A stretch of DNA of 64,000 bases from Pseudomonas pudica (GTDB lineage: Bacteria; Pseudomonadota; Gammaproteobacteria; Pseudomonadales; Pseudomonadaceae): positions 28,869 to 92,868 of the forward strand of contig NZ_JADLJS010000019.1 in assembly GCF_015680405.1 (NCBI RefSeq). Direction: 5' to 3'. A model generated the notes under the pieces. The model was not told the DNA's origin. It saw only the letters and a program-made list of their open reading frames with translations, and searched no databases. A program made the translations under genes and the position numbers. Below, in pieces: positions 32,762-45,254 of the stretch (its first letter is position 1; each line of letters opens with the position of its first letter).

Positions 32762-33661
32762 ATGTTTTCGAAATATCCTTTACGTCCAGGCATCGAATCG
32801 CAGGCAACAGGTCCCGTTATCCAGTTCTGCGAAGCGCGTGGTATCCCGTACACTCATTTTGGTGAAAAGCCGCCGGAAGTCGTTGTGATTAACGGTGGAC
32901 AAGGATTTGTGCGGCAGCAGACGCCTCGCCGTCAGCGCAGGGATTGTCGGCGAATTGCCCGAATTCTGCCTGCAGATACTTCGTTCGTCTTGCTTGGGTA
33001 TCCCGATGCAGTACCAGGTGCGACCTTGGAGATACTTGCGGAACGTATGGCGGAGCTGGTCGCTCGACGATTTGGGCCCATTATCCTGGTCGGTATATCA
33101 TTCGGGGGCATCCTGGCATTGCGCCTCGCTTCTCGGAACGCTGCCCTTGTCCGCAGGCTCATTCTTGTTTCAAGCGCTCACGAGCTTGGTGAAACCGGCA
33201 GGGGGTTGGTTCGTCAGCAAGTGTCCCATGTCCTGGCTCAAGATTACGTTGCATTGATGGAGAGTTTCACCACTGTCTTTCGGCGCCCATGGCGAAACGC
33301 CTTGCTACGCGCGGCACTTTGGCTTGGTCGTAAGCTACTGGCTCAGCATATGGGGAATACCCAAACGATTGTTCGTTACCTGAATGCTTTATTGGAATGT
33401 TCCGGCGAGCGTGCAGATTGGCTGAACAGCATCGAGGCACAGACTTTGGTTATTGGCGGGGAGGATGACCAGTTCTTCGGAGAAGGCGCGATGAAGCGAA
33501 CAGCCGATCGAATAGCAGGTTCGACGCTGCATCTGATCGAAGGAGAACAGCACATGATGATGGTTGAGTGTTCGGGCATTGTCGCACGCGCCATTGCCAA
33601 CTGGCTTGCTGATGCTCAAGGTGCTCCATCGATAAAGGCAAAAGATGGTGTTGAACCGTAA
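32762..33661 (+). CDS. Alpha/beta hydrolase
   Basis: The 299-residue product has the nucleophile elbow VGISFGGILAL (Ser), the acid in IGGEDDQFFG and the His in EGEQHMMMVE near the C-terminus, a complete alpha/beta hydrolase triad. The loop VVINGGQGFVRQ holds the oxyanion-type region. It starts 23 bases after the MerR gene and is likely cotranscribed. Esterase or thioesterase activity is probable, but the substrate is not known. Confidence 0.87.
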   Translation: MFSKYPLRPGIESQATGPVIQFCEARGIPYTHFGEKPPEVVVINGGQGFVRQQTPRRQRRDCRRIARILPADTSFVLLGYPDAVPGATLEILAERMAELVARRFGPIILVGISFGGILALRLASRNAALVRRLILVSSAHELGETGRGLVRQQVSHVLAQDYVALMESFTTVFRRPWRNALLRAALWLGRKLLAQHMGNTQTIVRYLNALLECSGERADWLNSIEAQTLVIGGEDDQFFGEGAMKRTADRIAGSTLHLIEGEQHMMMVECSGIVARAIANWLADAQGAPSIKAKDGVEP

Positions 33662-33675
33662 GCCCAGCGTCTCGG

Positions 33676-33990
33676 TCACTTGTGCTTCGGGAAAAGGGCG
33701 GAAAGAATTTGCCACCTTTTCATTGAATCGGCAGGGCAGGGCGCCCATAACTCTTCTTCGATGAACTCGGCGTATCGGTCGACAACTTCTGCGCAGCCGT
33801 TCATGCCCAGGTCATGGGGTGTACCGTCTGGATCGAGCCACTGACCGGAGACCACACGGAACTCTAACTCCCTGTAGCCATGGGTGTCCCAGTCGCTCGA
33901 CCAGGCGCCGGTCTTCGACTGCTCGTCAACGAGGTCGGTGATCTCGCATTGCAGCACACTGGCCTCCGCTTCAACCAACACCTCGTACAC
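33676..33990 (-). CDS. Conserved small protein beside DNA ligase, unknown function
   Basis: GTG 33990 follows AGGAGG four bases upstream, which decides the start; a longer frame to 34140 lies inside the ligase gene. The 104-residue acidic product has YEVLVEAEASVLQCEITDLVD, then HGYRELEFRVVSGQW and AEVVDRYAEFIEEELW. It follows the ligase gene by 26 bases on the same strand and may form an operon with it. It converges with the hydrolase gene. No family is recognised. Confidence 0.6.
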   Translation of the reverse strand: MYEVLVEAEASVLQCEITDLVDEQSKTGAWSSDWDTHGYRELEFRVVSGQWLDPDGTPHDLGMNGCAEVVDRYAEFIEEELWAPCPADSMKRWQILSALFPKHK

Positions 33991-34016
33991 AATGCCTCCT
34001 AGGGCATTCGCCCCGC

Positions 34017-34973
34017 CTACTGCGGCTCCATGTCGCTCTCCAAACTGATGCCCGCAGCCGGCTTGTCGTCTCGCAATGCGACAAACACGGCGTGGCGCAC
34101 CTTGCCGCTCGGCGTGATCTCTGAAAACTTCACCTCGCACACCTGCTCAGGGGCAACCCACACAACGGTCAGACCTTTTTCCAGCTTGGGTGGATGTGCC
34201 AGGGCCGGGGCCGTCTGGGCCAGAGTGCCAAGCCGCGACCTCAAATCGTCCAGGGTGGTCCCGCTGAATCCGGACTTTACCCGGCCCGCATACACCAGGC
34301 GCCCATCGTCATCATGCAGGCCCAGCAGCAGGGAACCGATGCCGGCGGATGACCGGGTGTAACCCACGATGATGAACTCCTGCCGGTTTCCGCACTTGAG
34401 CTTCACCCAGCTCCCATCGCGCACGCCGCTGTACCGACTGCCGTCCCGCTTGCCGACTATGCCCTCTAGCTTTAGGCGGCAGGCATTGGCCAGCAGCTGG
34501 GCAGGGTCAGCGTCGAGCGTGTCGGAGAGACGCACCAGGTCAAGCGGGGAGTCGTCGAGGAGGTCGGTTAAGGTCTGGCGCCTTTTCTCCACCGGCTCGC
34601 CGCGAAGATCCACGCCATTCAGGTAGGGCAGGTCAAAAACTACATACACCAGGTGGTCGGTATTCCGGGTGGCGAAGGCAGACTGCAGCGCCTGGAACGC
34701 CGGCCGGCCATCGTCATCCTGAACAACCACCTCGCCGTCGAGCCAGGCCGAATGCACAGCCAACCGGGCCAGGTCCGCGGCCAGCAGCGGCATACGGTCT
34801 GTCCAGTCGTAACCGTTCTTGGTGAACAGCTGGACCGAGCCATCGATCCTGGCCAGCATCCGGTATCCGTCATACTTGATCTCGTACCGCCAGGCGCCGG
34901 CGGGTGGCCGGCTGACCAGCGTAACGAGCTGCGGCGCGATCCGTTCAGGGCACGGTACCGTAGGGGGCTGCAT
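34017..34973 (-). CDS. Free-standing ATP-dependent DNA ligase (LigD ligase domain)
   Basis: ATG 34973 with AGAGG eight bases upstream gives 318 residues (a GTG at 34982 is alternative). It has the adenylation motif YEIKYDGYRM with the ligase Lys, motif III LDGEVVVQD, motif IV LEGIVGKRDGSRY, motif V WVKLKC, and an OB-fold with the LigD-type end EVKFSEITPSGKVRHAVFVALRDDKPA. The phosphoesterase and polymerase domains of full LigD are absent, and no Ku gene is near. It could seal breaks alone or be a split NHEJ component. Confidence 0.9.
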   Translation of the reverse strand: MQPPTVPCPERIAPQLVTLVSRPPAGAWRYEIKYDGYRMLARIDGSVQLFTKNGYDWTDRMPLLAADLARLAVHSAWLDGEVVVQDDDGRPAFQALQSAFATRNTDHLVYVVFDLPYLNGVDLRGEPVEKRRQTLTDLLDDSPLDLVRLSDTLDADPAQLLANACRLKLEGIVGKRDGSRYSGVRDGSWVKLKCGNRQEFIIVGYTRSSAGIGSLLLGLHDDDGRLVYAGRVKSGFSGTTLDDLRSRLGTLAQTAPALAHPPKLEKGLTVVWVAPEQVCEVKFSEITPSGKVRHAVFVALRDDKPAAGISLESDMEPQ

Positions 34974-35485
34974 GACGGCCACCTCTCAGGCTCGGGTTGT
35001 TTCCGATGGAGTTTGCCGGGCAGGAAAGGTGCCTTCGACCCGACAAGAAGTGAGCAACTACACAAAGGAAGGGAGTCGTTCGGCAGAACGCCGGGGAAGG
35101 TTGGTTCGGGGCGCCGAAGCTGGCCGAACCATGGTAGACAGGCTCGATTCGCAGGCCGCATTGGTCGCGGCCTGCGGTCGATTATTTCCGCTACTGCTGC
35201 AGTACTGGGTGCGTAATTTTTCCCCAAAATGCATCCGTAAACGCCTGATTCTATTGTATCCGCTTGTACAGGGAAGGAGGCTGTTTTTAGGCTTGCGCTT
35301 TGATTCAAACAACTGATTTTACAGGGTTTTCCTGGTATTTGAGGGGTGTCCCCGGCATGTGTACAGATACAGGAGGAAGCACATCACAGCTTCGGCGACA
35401 CATACGGGATACCTGGCCGGCGTGAAATGGCTCTCGACCGGGGAGCACAACTCCCCACCCTCAAGCGATACACAGGAGAGATGCC
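34974..35485. other. Intergenic region without a gene
   Basis: This 512-base gap between ligase and DUF2790 genes has no frame I can support. It is partly AT-rich (35210-35340). Just before the DUF2790 gene, GGGGAG-CACAA-CTCCCC (about 35440-35456) can form a hairpin in the leader, and a GATACAGGAGGAAGCAC stretch near 35365-35381 looks like a ribosome site without a convincing gene behind it. Confidence 0.5.
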
Positions 35486-35761
35486 ATGAACTTCAATACC
35501 TTCGCCCGTGCCACCCTGTTCGCCGTGCTCAGCTTCGGCGCCCTTGCCGCCCAGGCCTCCACGATGCCAATGGACGATACCGGGGTCATGCAGTACCGCT
35601 ACGGTGACCACCTGGATGTGAAGAAAGTGCTGTCGATACAGGATGACCAGAGTAACGCCTGCGGCCTGGTGAACACTCGCATGGACTACCTCGACTCCAA
35701 GGGCCAGCAGCAGAGCGTGCAGTACCGCACCTACGCCACCGGCGGTTGCCATGAGAATTGA
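35486..35761 (+). CDS. DUF2790 family periplasmic protein
   Basis: The 91-residue product has a signal peptide (MNFNTFARATLFAVLSFGALAAQA) and the small DUF2790 core YRYGDHLDVKKVLSIQDD ... CGLVNTRMDYLDSKGQ, with two Cys that may form a disulfide. Such proteins are common in Pseudomonas and often respond to metal stress, though their role is unknown. ACAGGAGAG precedes the ATG. It overlaps the next gene by 11 bases. Confidence 0.85.
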   Translation: MNFNTFARATLFAVLSFGALAAQASTMPMDDTGVMQYRYGDHLDVKKVLSIQDDQSNACGLVNTRMDYLDSKGQQQSVQYRTYATGGCHEN

Positions 35762-36287
35762 TCGCCGCTTGTTGTTGAAGGTTGGTGGCATTGCCCTGGC
35801 GCTGGCCGGCCTGGGCCTGGCTGGGCACCTGATGGCCCGCGACAGCTACGGTGCCATGCCGTCGCTGTCGGGAGCCAGCCAGTGGCTCAATTCGGCGCCG
35901 CTGGATGGCCCCGGGCTCAAGGGCAAGGTGGTGCTGGTGGACTTCTGGACCTGGGACTGCATCAACTGCCGGCGCAGCCTGCCCCATGTGAACGAATGGG
36001 CGCGGCGCTATGCCGACCAGGGCCTGGTGGTGGTGGGCGTGCACACGCCGGAGTACGACTACGAGCACGATGTAGGCACCTTGCGTGACAAGGTGGCCAG
36101 CTTGGGGATCGGTTACCCGGTGGCGGTGGATAACGACTACAAGGTGTGGAATGCCTGGGGCAACCAGTTCTGGCCGGCACACTACTTTGTCGACCGCAAG
36201 GGGCAGGTGCGCCATGTGCACTTTGGCGAGGGGGATTATGGGGGGCAAGAGCAGGTGATACAGGCGTTGCTGGATGAAAAAGGGTGA
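35751..36287 (+). CDS. Thioredoxin-like (TlpA/DipZ-type) exported protein
   Basis: The 178-residue product has a twin-arginine-like start (MRIDRRLLLKVGGIALAL) acting as a membrane anchor or signal, then a redoxin fold with VVLVDFWTWDCINCRRSLPHV (CINC active site) and PAHYFVDRKGQVRHVHFGEGDY. The WDCINC version matches the periplasmic C-terminal domain of DipZ-type proteins. It probably reduces or oxidises thiols in the periplasm and may act on the two Cys of the adjacent DUF2790 protein; that link is inference from the 11-base overlap. Confidence 0.85.
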   Translation: MRIDRRLLLKVGGIALALAGLGLAGHLMARDSYGAMPSLSGASQWLNSAPLDGPGLKGKVVLVDFWTWDCINCRRSLPHVNEWARRYADQGLVVVGVHTPEYDYEHDVGTLRDKVASLGIGYPVAVDNDYKVWNAWGNQFWPAHYFVDRKGQVRHVHFGEGDYGGQEQVIQALLDEKG

Positions 36288-36291
36288 GTTG

Positions 36292-36407
36292 TCTGTGCCG
36301 GCCTCTTCGCGGCGGTTCGACGACTCGATGAACCCGCTTCCACAGATACTGCACCGTTTGCAGACTTGTGCGATCCCTGTGGGAGCGGGTTTACCCGCGA
36401 AGAAGCC
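36292..36407. repeat. REP pair, left copy interrupted
   Basis: The right copy CCTGTGGGAGCGGGTTTACC then CGCGAAGA is complete. The left copy reads CTGTGCCGGCCTCTTCGCGG, then an unrelated 18-base stretch (CGGTTCGACGACTCGATG), then AACCCGCTTCCACAG, so its stem centre has been replaced. It lies between convergent redoxin and aroE genes and may act in 3' end formation. Confidence 0.8.
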
Positions 36408-36419
36408 AACACCGATCCG

Positions 36420-37268
36420 TCAGGTGAAACTGGCAAAATGCGCCTGCATCCGCGCCGCATCCGCCTGGCGCCCGCTGAACAGCTCGAACGCCTTCACCGC
36501 CTGGAACACGGCCATGTTGCTGCCGTCCAGGGTGCGGCAGCCCAGTGCCCGGGCGGCACGCAGCAGTTCGGTCTCAAGCGGGAAGTAGATGATCTCCGCC
36601 ACCCACAGGCGTGCATGCAGCAGCTCCACCGGCAGCGGCGTGCCCGGCAGCTTGGCCATGCCTACCGGCGTGGTGTTGACCAGCCCGTCCGCCTCGGCCA
36701 GGGCCGTGGCCAGGTCGGTGCCGACCACGGCGCGCCCGGCGCCGAAGTGGGCATTCAGGTTGTCCACCAGCGCCTGTGCACGGGCCGCGTCCACCTCGAA
36801 CAGTACCAGCCGCTCGACCCCTTCACCGAGCAGGGCATGGGCCACGGCCGAACCGGCACCACCGGCACCCATCTGCACCACCTGGTGCCGTGCCACATCC
36901 GGCAGGCCACGGCGCAAGCCTTCGGCAAAGCCCAGGCAGTCGGTGTTGTGGCCGACCCGCTTGCCGTCCTTGAGTACAACGGTGTTCACCGCGCCGATGC
37001 CACGGGCTTCGTCCGACAGTTCGTCGAGTAACGGCAGGATCGCCTGCTTGAACGGGTAGGTGATGTTGAGCCCGGTGAAACCGGTGTGCTGGGCGGCGTC
37101 GAGCAGGCCGGGCAGTGCGCTGTCGTCCAGTTGGAGCTGGTCGGCATCGATCAGCCGGTACAGGTAACGCAGCGCCTGGGCATCACCTTCGTGTTCGTGC
37201 AGGGCAGGAGTGCGCGACAGCTGGATGCCGCGGCCGATCAGGCCGGCAAGGATGGCTTGCTGGCTCAT
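36420..37268 (-). CDS. aroE: Shikimate/quinate dehydrogenase paralogue (AroE-like)
   Basis: ATG 37268 overlaps the aroQ stop (ATGA) and gives 282 residues. Family landmarks are IQLSRTPALHEHEG (substrate Ser/Thr), GLNITYPFKQ with the catalytic Lys, GHNTDCLGFAEGL with the catalytic Asp, the GAGGAGSAVAHALL NADP-binding loop and a terminal FELFSGR helix. It interconverts 3-dehydroshikimate and shikimate, and this subclass often acts on quinate too. Pairing with a second aroQ away from other aro genes suggests a catabolic or accessory copy. Confidence 0.88.
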   Translation of the reverse strand: MSQQAILAGLIGRGIQLSRTPALHEHEGDAQALRYLYRLIDADQLQLDDSALPGLLDAAQHTGFTGLNITYPFKQAILPLLDELSDEARGIGAVNTVVLKDGKRVGHNTDCLGFAEGLRRGLPDVARHQVVQMGAGGAGSAVAHALLGEGVERLVLFEVDAARAQALVDNLNAHFGAGRAVVGTDLATALAEADGLVNTTPVGMAKLPGTPLPVELLHARLWVAEIIYFPLETELLRAARALGCRTLDGSNMAVFQAVKAFELFSGRQADAARMQAHFASFT

Positions 37269-37714
37269 GCGCTGCGCTCCTGCAACATTTCGGCGAAGTG
37301 GCTGATGGCCATGCGGTAGCCATGGCTGCCCAGCCCGCAAATGACCCCGACAGCGATGGACGATATGAACGACAGGTGACGGAACGGTTCGCGCTTGTGC
37401 ACGTTGGACAGGTGCACTTCGATGACCGGCACTTCACTGGCCACCAGTGCATCGCGGATGGCTACCGAGGTGTGGGTCCAGGCACCGGGGTTGATCACGA
37501 TGCCGGCACAGCGGCCACGGGCAGCATGGATCCAGTCGATCAGTTCGCCTTCGTGGTTGGTTTGGCGGAATTCGATTTCCAGGTCATGGGCATGGGCAGT
37601 ATCGGCGCAACCCCGGGCCAGGTCGGCGAGGGTTTCGTAGCCGTACTGGGCAGGCTCGCGGGTGCCCAGCATGTTCAGGTTGGGGCCGTTGAGCACGAGA
37701 ATAATGGGCTTCAT
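37265..37714 (-). CDS. aroQ: Type II 3-dehydroquinate dehydratase
   Basis: The protein begins MKPIILVLNGPNLNMLG and is 149 residues, full length for the type II enzyme. Catalytic residues are Tyr24 in REPAQYG, His in INPGAWTHTSVAI and the EVHLSNVHKRE loop. It dehydrates 3-dehydroquinate to 3-dehydroshikimate. An upstream ATG at 37723 would add three residues; neither start has a clear ribosome site. It is the first gene of the aroQ-aroE operon and its upstream region holds a perfect 8-base inverted repeat. Confidence 0.92.
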   Translation of the reverse strand: MKPIILVLNGPNLNMLGTREPAQYGYETLADLARGCADTAHAHDLEIEFRQTNHEGELIDWIHAARGRCAGIVINPGAWTHTSVAIRDALVASEVPVIEVHLSNVHKREPFRHLSFISSIAVGVICGLGSHGYRMAISHFAEMLQERSA

Positions 37715-37768
37715 TACGGGCATCGCTTTGTTGTTGTTGGATGCACCTAGTTTTGTACCGTCTAGTTA

Positions 37769-37789
37769 GTTTAGTCAATTGGACTAAAC
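37769..37789. promoter_or_regulatory. Inverted-repeat operator GTTTAGTC-N5-GACTAAAC
   Basis: Perfect 8-base arms separated by AATTG, 55 bases upstream of aroQ in the divergent aroQ/czcC gap. The size and symmetry fit a TetR-, MarR- or GntR-type site. Its closeness to aroQ suggests control of the aroQE operon. Confidence 0.65.
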
Positions 37790-37856
37790 CGCTGTACCGG
37801 GAAAGTGGGCGATTATCGAACCCTCAGCATGTACATACCCCTGTAGGAGCAGCTGG

Positions 37857-37872
37857 ATTACAAAATTGTAAT
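37857..37872. promoter_or_regulatory. CusR/CopR/CzcR-like box ATTACAA-AA-TTGTAAT
   Basis: Seven-base arms spaced by two bases match the architecture of metal two-component response-regulator boxes (CusR: ATGACAA-N2-TTGTCAT). It lies 74 bases before the czcC start, so it is a good candidate for metal-induced activation of czcCBA. Confidence 0.7.
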
Positions 37873-37945
37873 TTTCCCGCCACCGCTCCGATAAGCACGG
37901 CTTTCTAAAGTCCCTCGCCAAAGCTCGCCGACGAGGACCTTTTCC

Positions 37946-39191
37946 GTGCCCATCCCCCGCAAGACCGCCTTGCTCAGCCTTTTGCTGGCGGGTGTCGCCA
38001 GCGCCCAGGCCAGCCAGAGCCTGAGCCTGCCCCAGGCGCTTGACGCCGCCTTTGCCCAGAACCCGGAGTTGGCAGCGGCCAGCCGGGAAATCGGCATTGC
38101 CGACGGCGAGCGGCGCCAGGCGGGGCTGATCCCCAACCCGGAACTGTCCTGGGAGGTCGAGGACACCCGCCGGGACACCAGCACCACCACCGTCACCCTC
38201 AGCCAACCGCTGGAGCTGGGTGGCAAACGCGGCGCACGCATTGCCGTGGCCGGTGCCGGTCAGGCCATTGCCCAGCTGGACCTGGAGCGCCAGCGCAACG
38301 GCCTGCGCGCCGATGTGGTGCAGGCCTTCCACGCGGCCCTGCGCGCGCAGACCGCGCTGGAGCTGGCGCAGCAATCGCAGGCGTTGACCGAGCGTGGGCT
38401 GCGGGTGGTGCAGGGGCGGGTGAGTGCTGGCCAGTCATCGCCAGTGGAGGCTACCCGAGCCCAGGTGCAGCAGGCGCAGGCCCAGGCCGAAGTGCGCCGT
38501 GCGCAAACCCAGCGCAGTGTGGCCTACCAGGCCCTGGCACGGTTGACCGGTAGCCCGCTGGCAAGCTTCGACCAGTTGCTGGCAGCCAACCTGTCCCCCG
38601 GTGATGCGCCCAGCGCCGACACCCTGCTCGACCAGGTCGAGCAAACGGCTGAATGGCGCCTGGCCGCCGCCCAGGTCGAGCGCGGCGAAGCTTCTCTGGG
38701 GTCGGAAAAGGCTCTGCGCATTCCCAATCTCACCGTCAGCCTTGGCAGCCAGTACAGCCGCGAAGACCGCGAGAGGGTCAATGTGGTGGGCCTGTCGATG
38801 CCCTTGCCGCTGTTCGACCGCAACCAGGGCAACGTGCTGGCCGCGGCCCGCCGTGCCGAGCAGGCGCGTGACCTGCGCAACGCCGTGGGGCTGCGCCTGC
38901 GCAGTGAAACCCGCAGCGCCGTCAGCCAGTGGGCCACGGCCATGCAGGAAGTGCAGGCCTATGACCGCACCATCCTGCCGTCTGCCCAGCAGGCCGTGGA
39001 CACCGCCACACGTGGTTTCGAAATGGGCAAGTTCGCCTTCCTCGATGTGCTCGACGCCCAGCGCACGCTGATCGAGGCGCGCGGGTTGTACCTCGACGCA
39101 CTGGCCTCGGCGACCGACGCGCGGGCGCAGGTCGAGCGGATCTATGGCGACCTCGATGGCCTGAGCAACAAATTGAACAGCAGGAGCAACA

Positions 39192-39199
<8 letters not shown>
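37946..39199 (+). CDS. czcC: CzcC-like outer-membrane factor of metal efflux
   Basis: The 417-residue protein starts at GTG 37946 (ACGAGGACC upstream) with a signal peptide (KTALLSLLLAGVASAQA). It shows the two-fold TolC-type repeat: LPQALDAAFAQNPELAAASREIG then GLIPNPELSWEVED, and the second half with LPLFDRNQGNVLAAARRAEQA and MGKFAFLDVLDAQRTLIEAR. It forms the outer-membrane channel for the CzcB/CzcA pump. It overlaps czcB by 8 bases. Confidence 0.92.
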
Positions 39200-43554
<4,355 letters not shown>

Positions 43555-43602
43555 GAAGTTGGGGCGGCTGTGCAGCCCATCGCCCTCAAGCCAAGTGCAA
43601 TC

Positions 43603-43646
43603 CTTGTGGGAGCTGGCTTGCCGGCGATGGGCCGCAAAGCGGCCCC
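43603..43646. repeat. Single REP element
   Basis: CTTGTGGGAGCTGGCTTGCC followed by GGCGATGGGCCGCAAAGCGGCCCC, between convergent czcA and MFS genes. A GGCTGTGCAGCCC hairpin lies just before it (about 43564-43577). Together these likely serve as the 3' end of both units. Confidence 0.8.
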
Positions 43647-43652
43647 AAATTC

Positions 43653-44990
43653 TCAAACAGTACGACGAGCCCCAGCCCTTGTACTGTCGCCACCAGCCTC
43701 ATCATGCAACGAAATCCGCGAAGTCTCCGGCAACGCCAACCCACCCACCAACGCCACCAGCGCAATCACCACCAGGTAGAACGCAGGTGCCAGGCTGCTG
43801 CCGGTCTGCCCGATCAGCCAGGTTGCAACCAGCGGCGCGGTACCGCCAAACAGCGTATAGGCCACGTTGTAGGTAATTGCCGAAGCGGTATAGCGGGTGC
43901 GGGTAGGGAAGCTTTCCGAGAGCAATGCCGCCGTGACAACACCACTGCACAACGCCCCCACCGCCAGCAGGATCACCCCCAGCAGCGCGCCGGACATCGA
44001 GCCGGAGCTGGCCAGCCAGTACGCCGGGAACACGCACAGCATCACCCACAGGCAGGTAAAGCCGATGGTCTTGCGCCGGCCGACGCGGTCCGAGAACGCC
44101 CCGGCCAGCGGGCAGCCGACCGCGGCGAACAGCAAGGCCACGGTGGTTACCAGCAGCGATTGCGCGCGGGTCAGGTTGCCGACCAGTTGCAGGTAGGTGG
44201 CGAAGTAGGTGGTGAACATGTAGAACGACAGCGCGGTCAGCGAGATGAAGGCCCCCAGGTTGCGGATCGCCCGGCCATGGTTGCGCAAGGTCTCCTTGAG
44301 CGGCGAATGTTCATGCTCCTTGCCCTGGGCGATGGCTTCGCGGAACGCCGGGGTTTCTTCCATGCGCCAGCGCAGGTACAGGCCGACCAGCCCCAGCGGC
44401 GCGGCGATCAAGAACGGGATGCGCCAGCCCCAGGCGTTCATCGCCTCGGCCGACAGGCTGGCTTCCAGGCCATAGGCGATCACTGCCGCGCAGGCAAAGG
44501 CGGAAAAGGTCGACACCGGCACGAAGCTGCCATAGAAGGCGCGCTTGTCGTTGGGGGCGTGCTCCATCAGGTAGGCGCAGGCCCCGGCATACTCGCCACC
44601 GGCCGAAAAGCCCTGCAGGCAGCGCGCCAAGGTCAGCAGCGCGGGGGCTGCCAGGCCGATGCTGGCGTAGGTTGGCAGCAGGCCGATGAGGGTCGTCGAG
44701 CCGGCCATCAGCAGGATGGTCAGCGACAGGATGCGCTTGCGCCCCAGGCGGTCACCCAGCGCGCCGAACACGATGCCACCCAGCGGACGCAGGGCGAAGG
44801 CCACGGCGAACACCGCAAAGGTCTTGAGCAAGGCCACGCTGGCGTCTTCGCTGGCGAAGAACTGGCTGGCGATCAGGGTAGCGAGAAAGCCGTAGACGGC
44901 GAAGTCGAACCATTCGACGAAATTGCCGATGGCCGAGGCGGCGATCACCCGGCGCAGGGTGGCGGGGGATACCTCGTGAGGTGCGGGCAT
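43653..44990 (-). CDS. MHS-family MFS transporter (metabolite:proton symporter)
   Basis: I chose ATG 44990 because CCGGAGAG lies nine bases upstream; an ATG at 45011 is possible. The 445-residue, 12-span protein has the MHS signatures ASAIGNFVEWFDFAVYGFLA in span 1, RPLGGIVFGALGDRLGRKRIL in loop 2-3 and CLQGFSAGGEYAGACAYLMEHAP. Relatives carry betaine/proline, shikimate, citrate or ketoglutarate. The aroQE operon lies in the neighbourhood but not adjacent, so shikimate or quinate is only a guess. Confidence 0.88.
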   Translation of the reverse strand: MPAPHEVSPATLRRVIAASAIGNFVEWFDFAVYGFLATLIASQFFASEDASVALLKTFAVFAVAFALRPLGGIVFGALGDRLGRKRILSLTILLMAGSTTLIGLLPTYASIGLAAPALLTLARCLQGFSAGGEYAGACAYLMEHAPNDKRAFYGSFVPVSTFSAFACAAVIAYGLEASLSAEAMNAWGWRIPFLIAAPLGLVGLYLRWRMEETPAFREAIAQGKEHEHSPLKETLRNHGRAIRNLGAFISLTALSFYMFTTYFATYLQLVGNLTRAQSLLVTTVALLFAAVGCPLAGAFSDRVGRRKTIGFTCLWVMLCVFPAYWLASSGSMSGALLGVILLAVGALCSGVVTAALLSESFPTRTRYTASAITYNVAYTLFGGTAPLVATWLIGQTGSSLAPAFYLVVIALVALVGGLALPETSRISLHDEAGGDSTRAGARRTV

Positions 44991-45154
44991 GCGAGTGCTC
45001 TCCGGTTCCATTGGCAGGCATGATGAAAGTGGCGCGGTCGGGCTGCGCCATCATTGTTGTGCTTGCCAGTAGATAGCCGGGCGCTGGAAGGCGCTTTGTC
45101 GAGGGCGACCTCGGGATACCTGAATCAACCGAACATGGTGGGATGCCCCTTGAT

Positions 45155-45247
45155 GGCCCTATCGCCGGCAAGCCAGTTCCCACAGAATTTGCACCGCACT
45201 CAAGGCTTGTGCAGTACCTGTGGGAGCTGGCTTGCCGGCGATAGGGC
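45155..45247. repeat. Inverted REP pair (GCTGGCTTGCCGG variant)
   Basis: GGCCCTATCGCCGGCAAGCC then AGTTCCCACAG (left) and CCTGTGGGAGCTGGCTTGCC then GGCGATAGGGCC (right) form a near-perfect 93-base inverted repeat between the MFS transporter start and the end of the TonB-receptor pseudogene. Confidence 0.85.
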
Positions 45248-45254
45248 CTTGCGC

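Noticed and set aside
29870..33661. OsmC-like gene and methyltransferase cassette as part of the prophage
   Set aside because: They lie beyond the first REP pair and contain no phage-type genes, so I assign them to the chromosome, though a hidden att site could change this.
34640..35308. 222-codon minus-strand ORF overlapping the ligase gene
   Set aside because: It is out of frame with the clear ligase coding sequence, has a Pro/Arg/Ser-rich shadow composition and no ribosome site.
35210..35340. AT-rich stretch before the DUF2790 gene as a possible SOS or phage att site
   Set aside because: CTG...CAG spacings do not fit CTGT-N8-ACAG, and no matching repeat was found on the other side of the prophage within the window.
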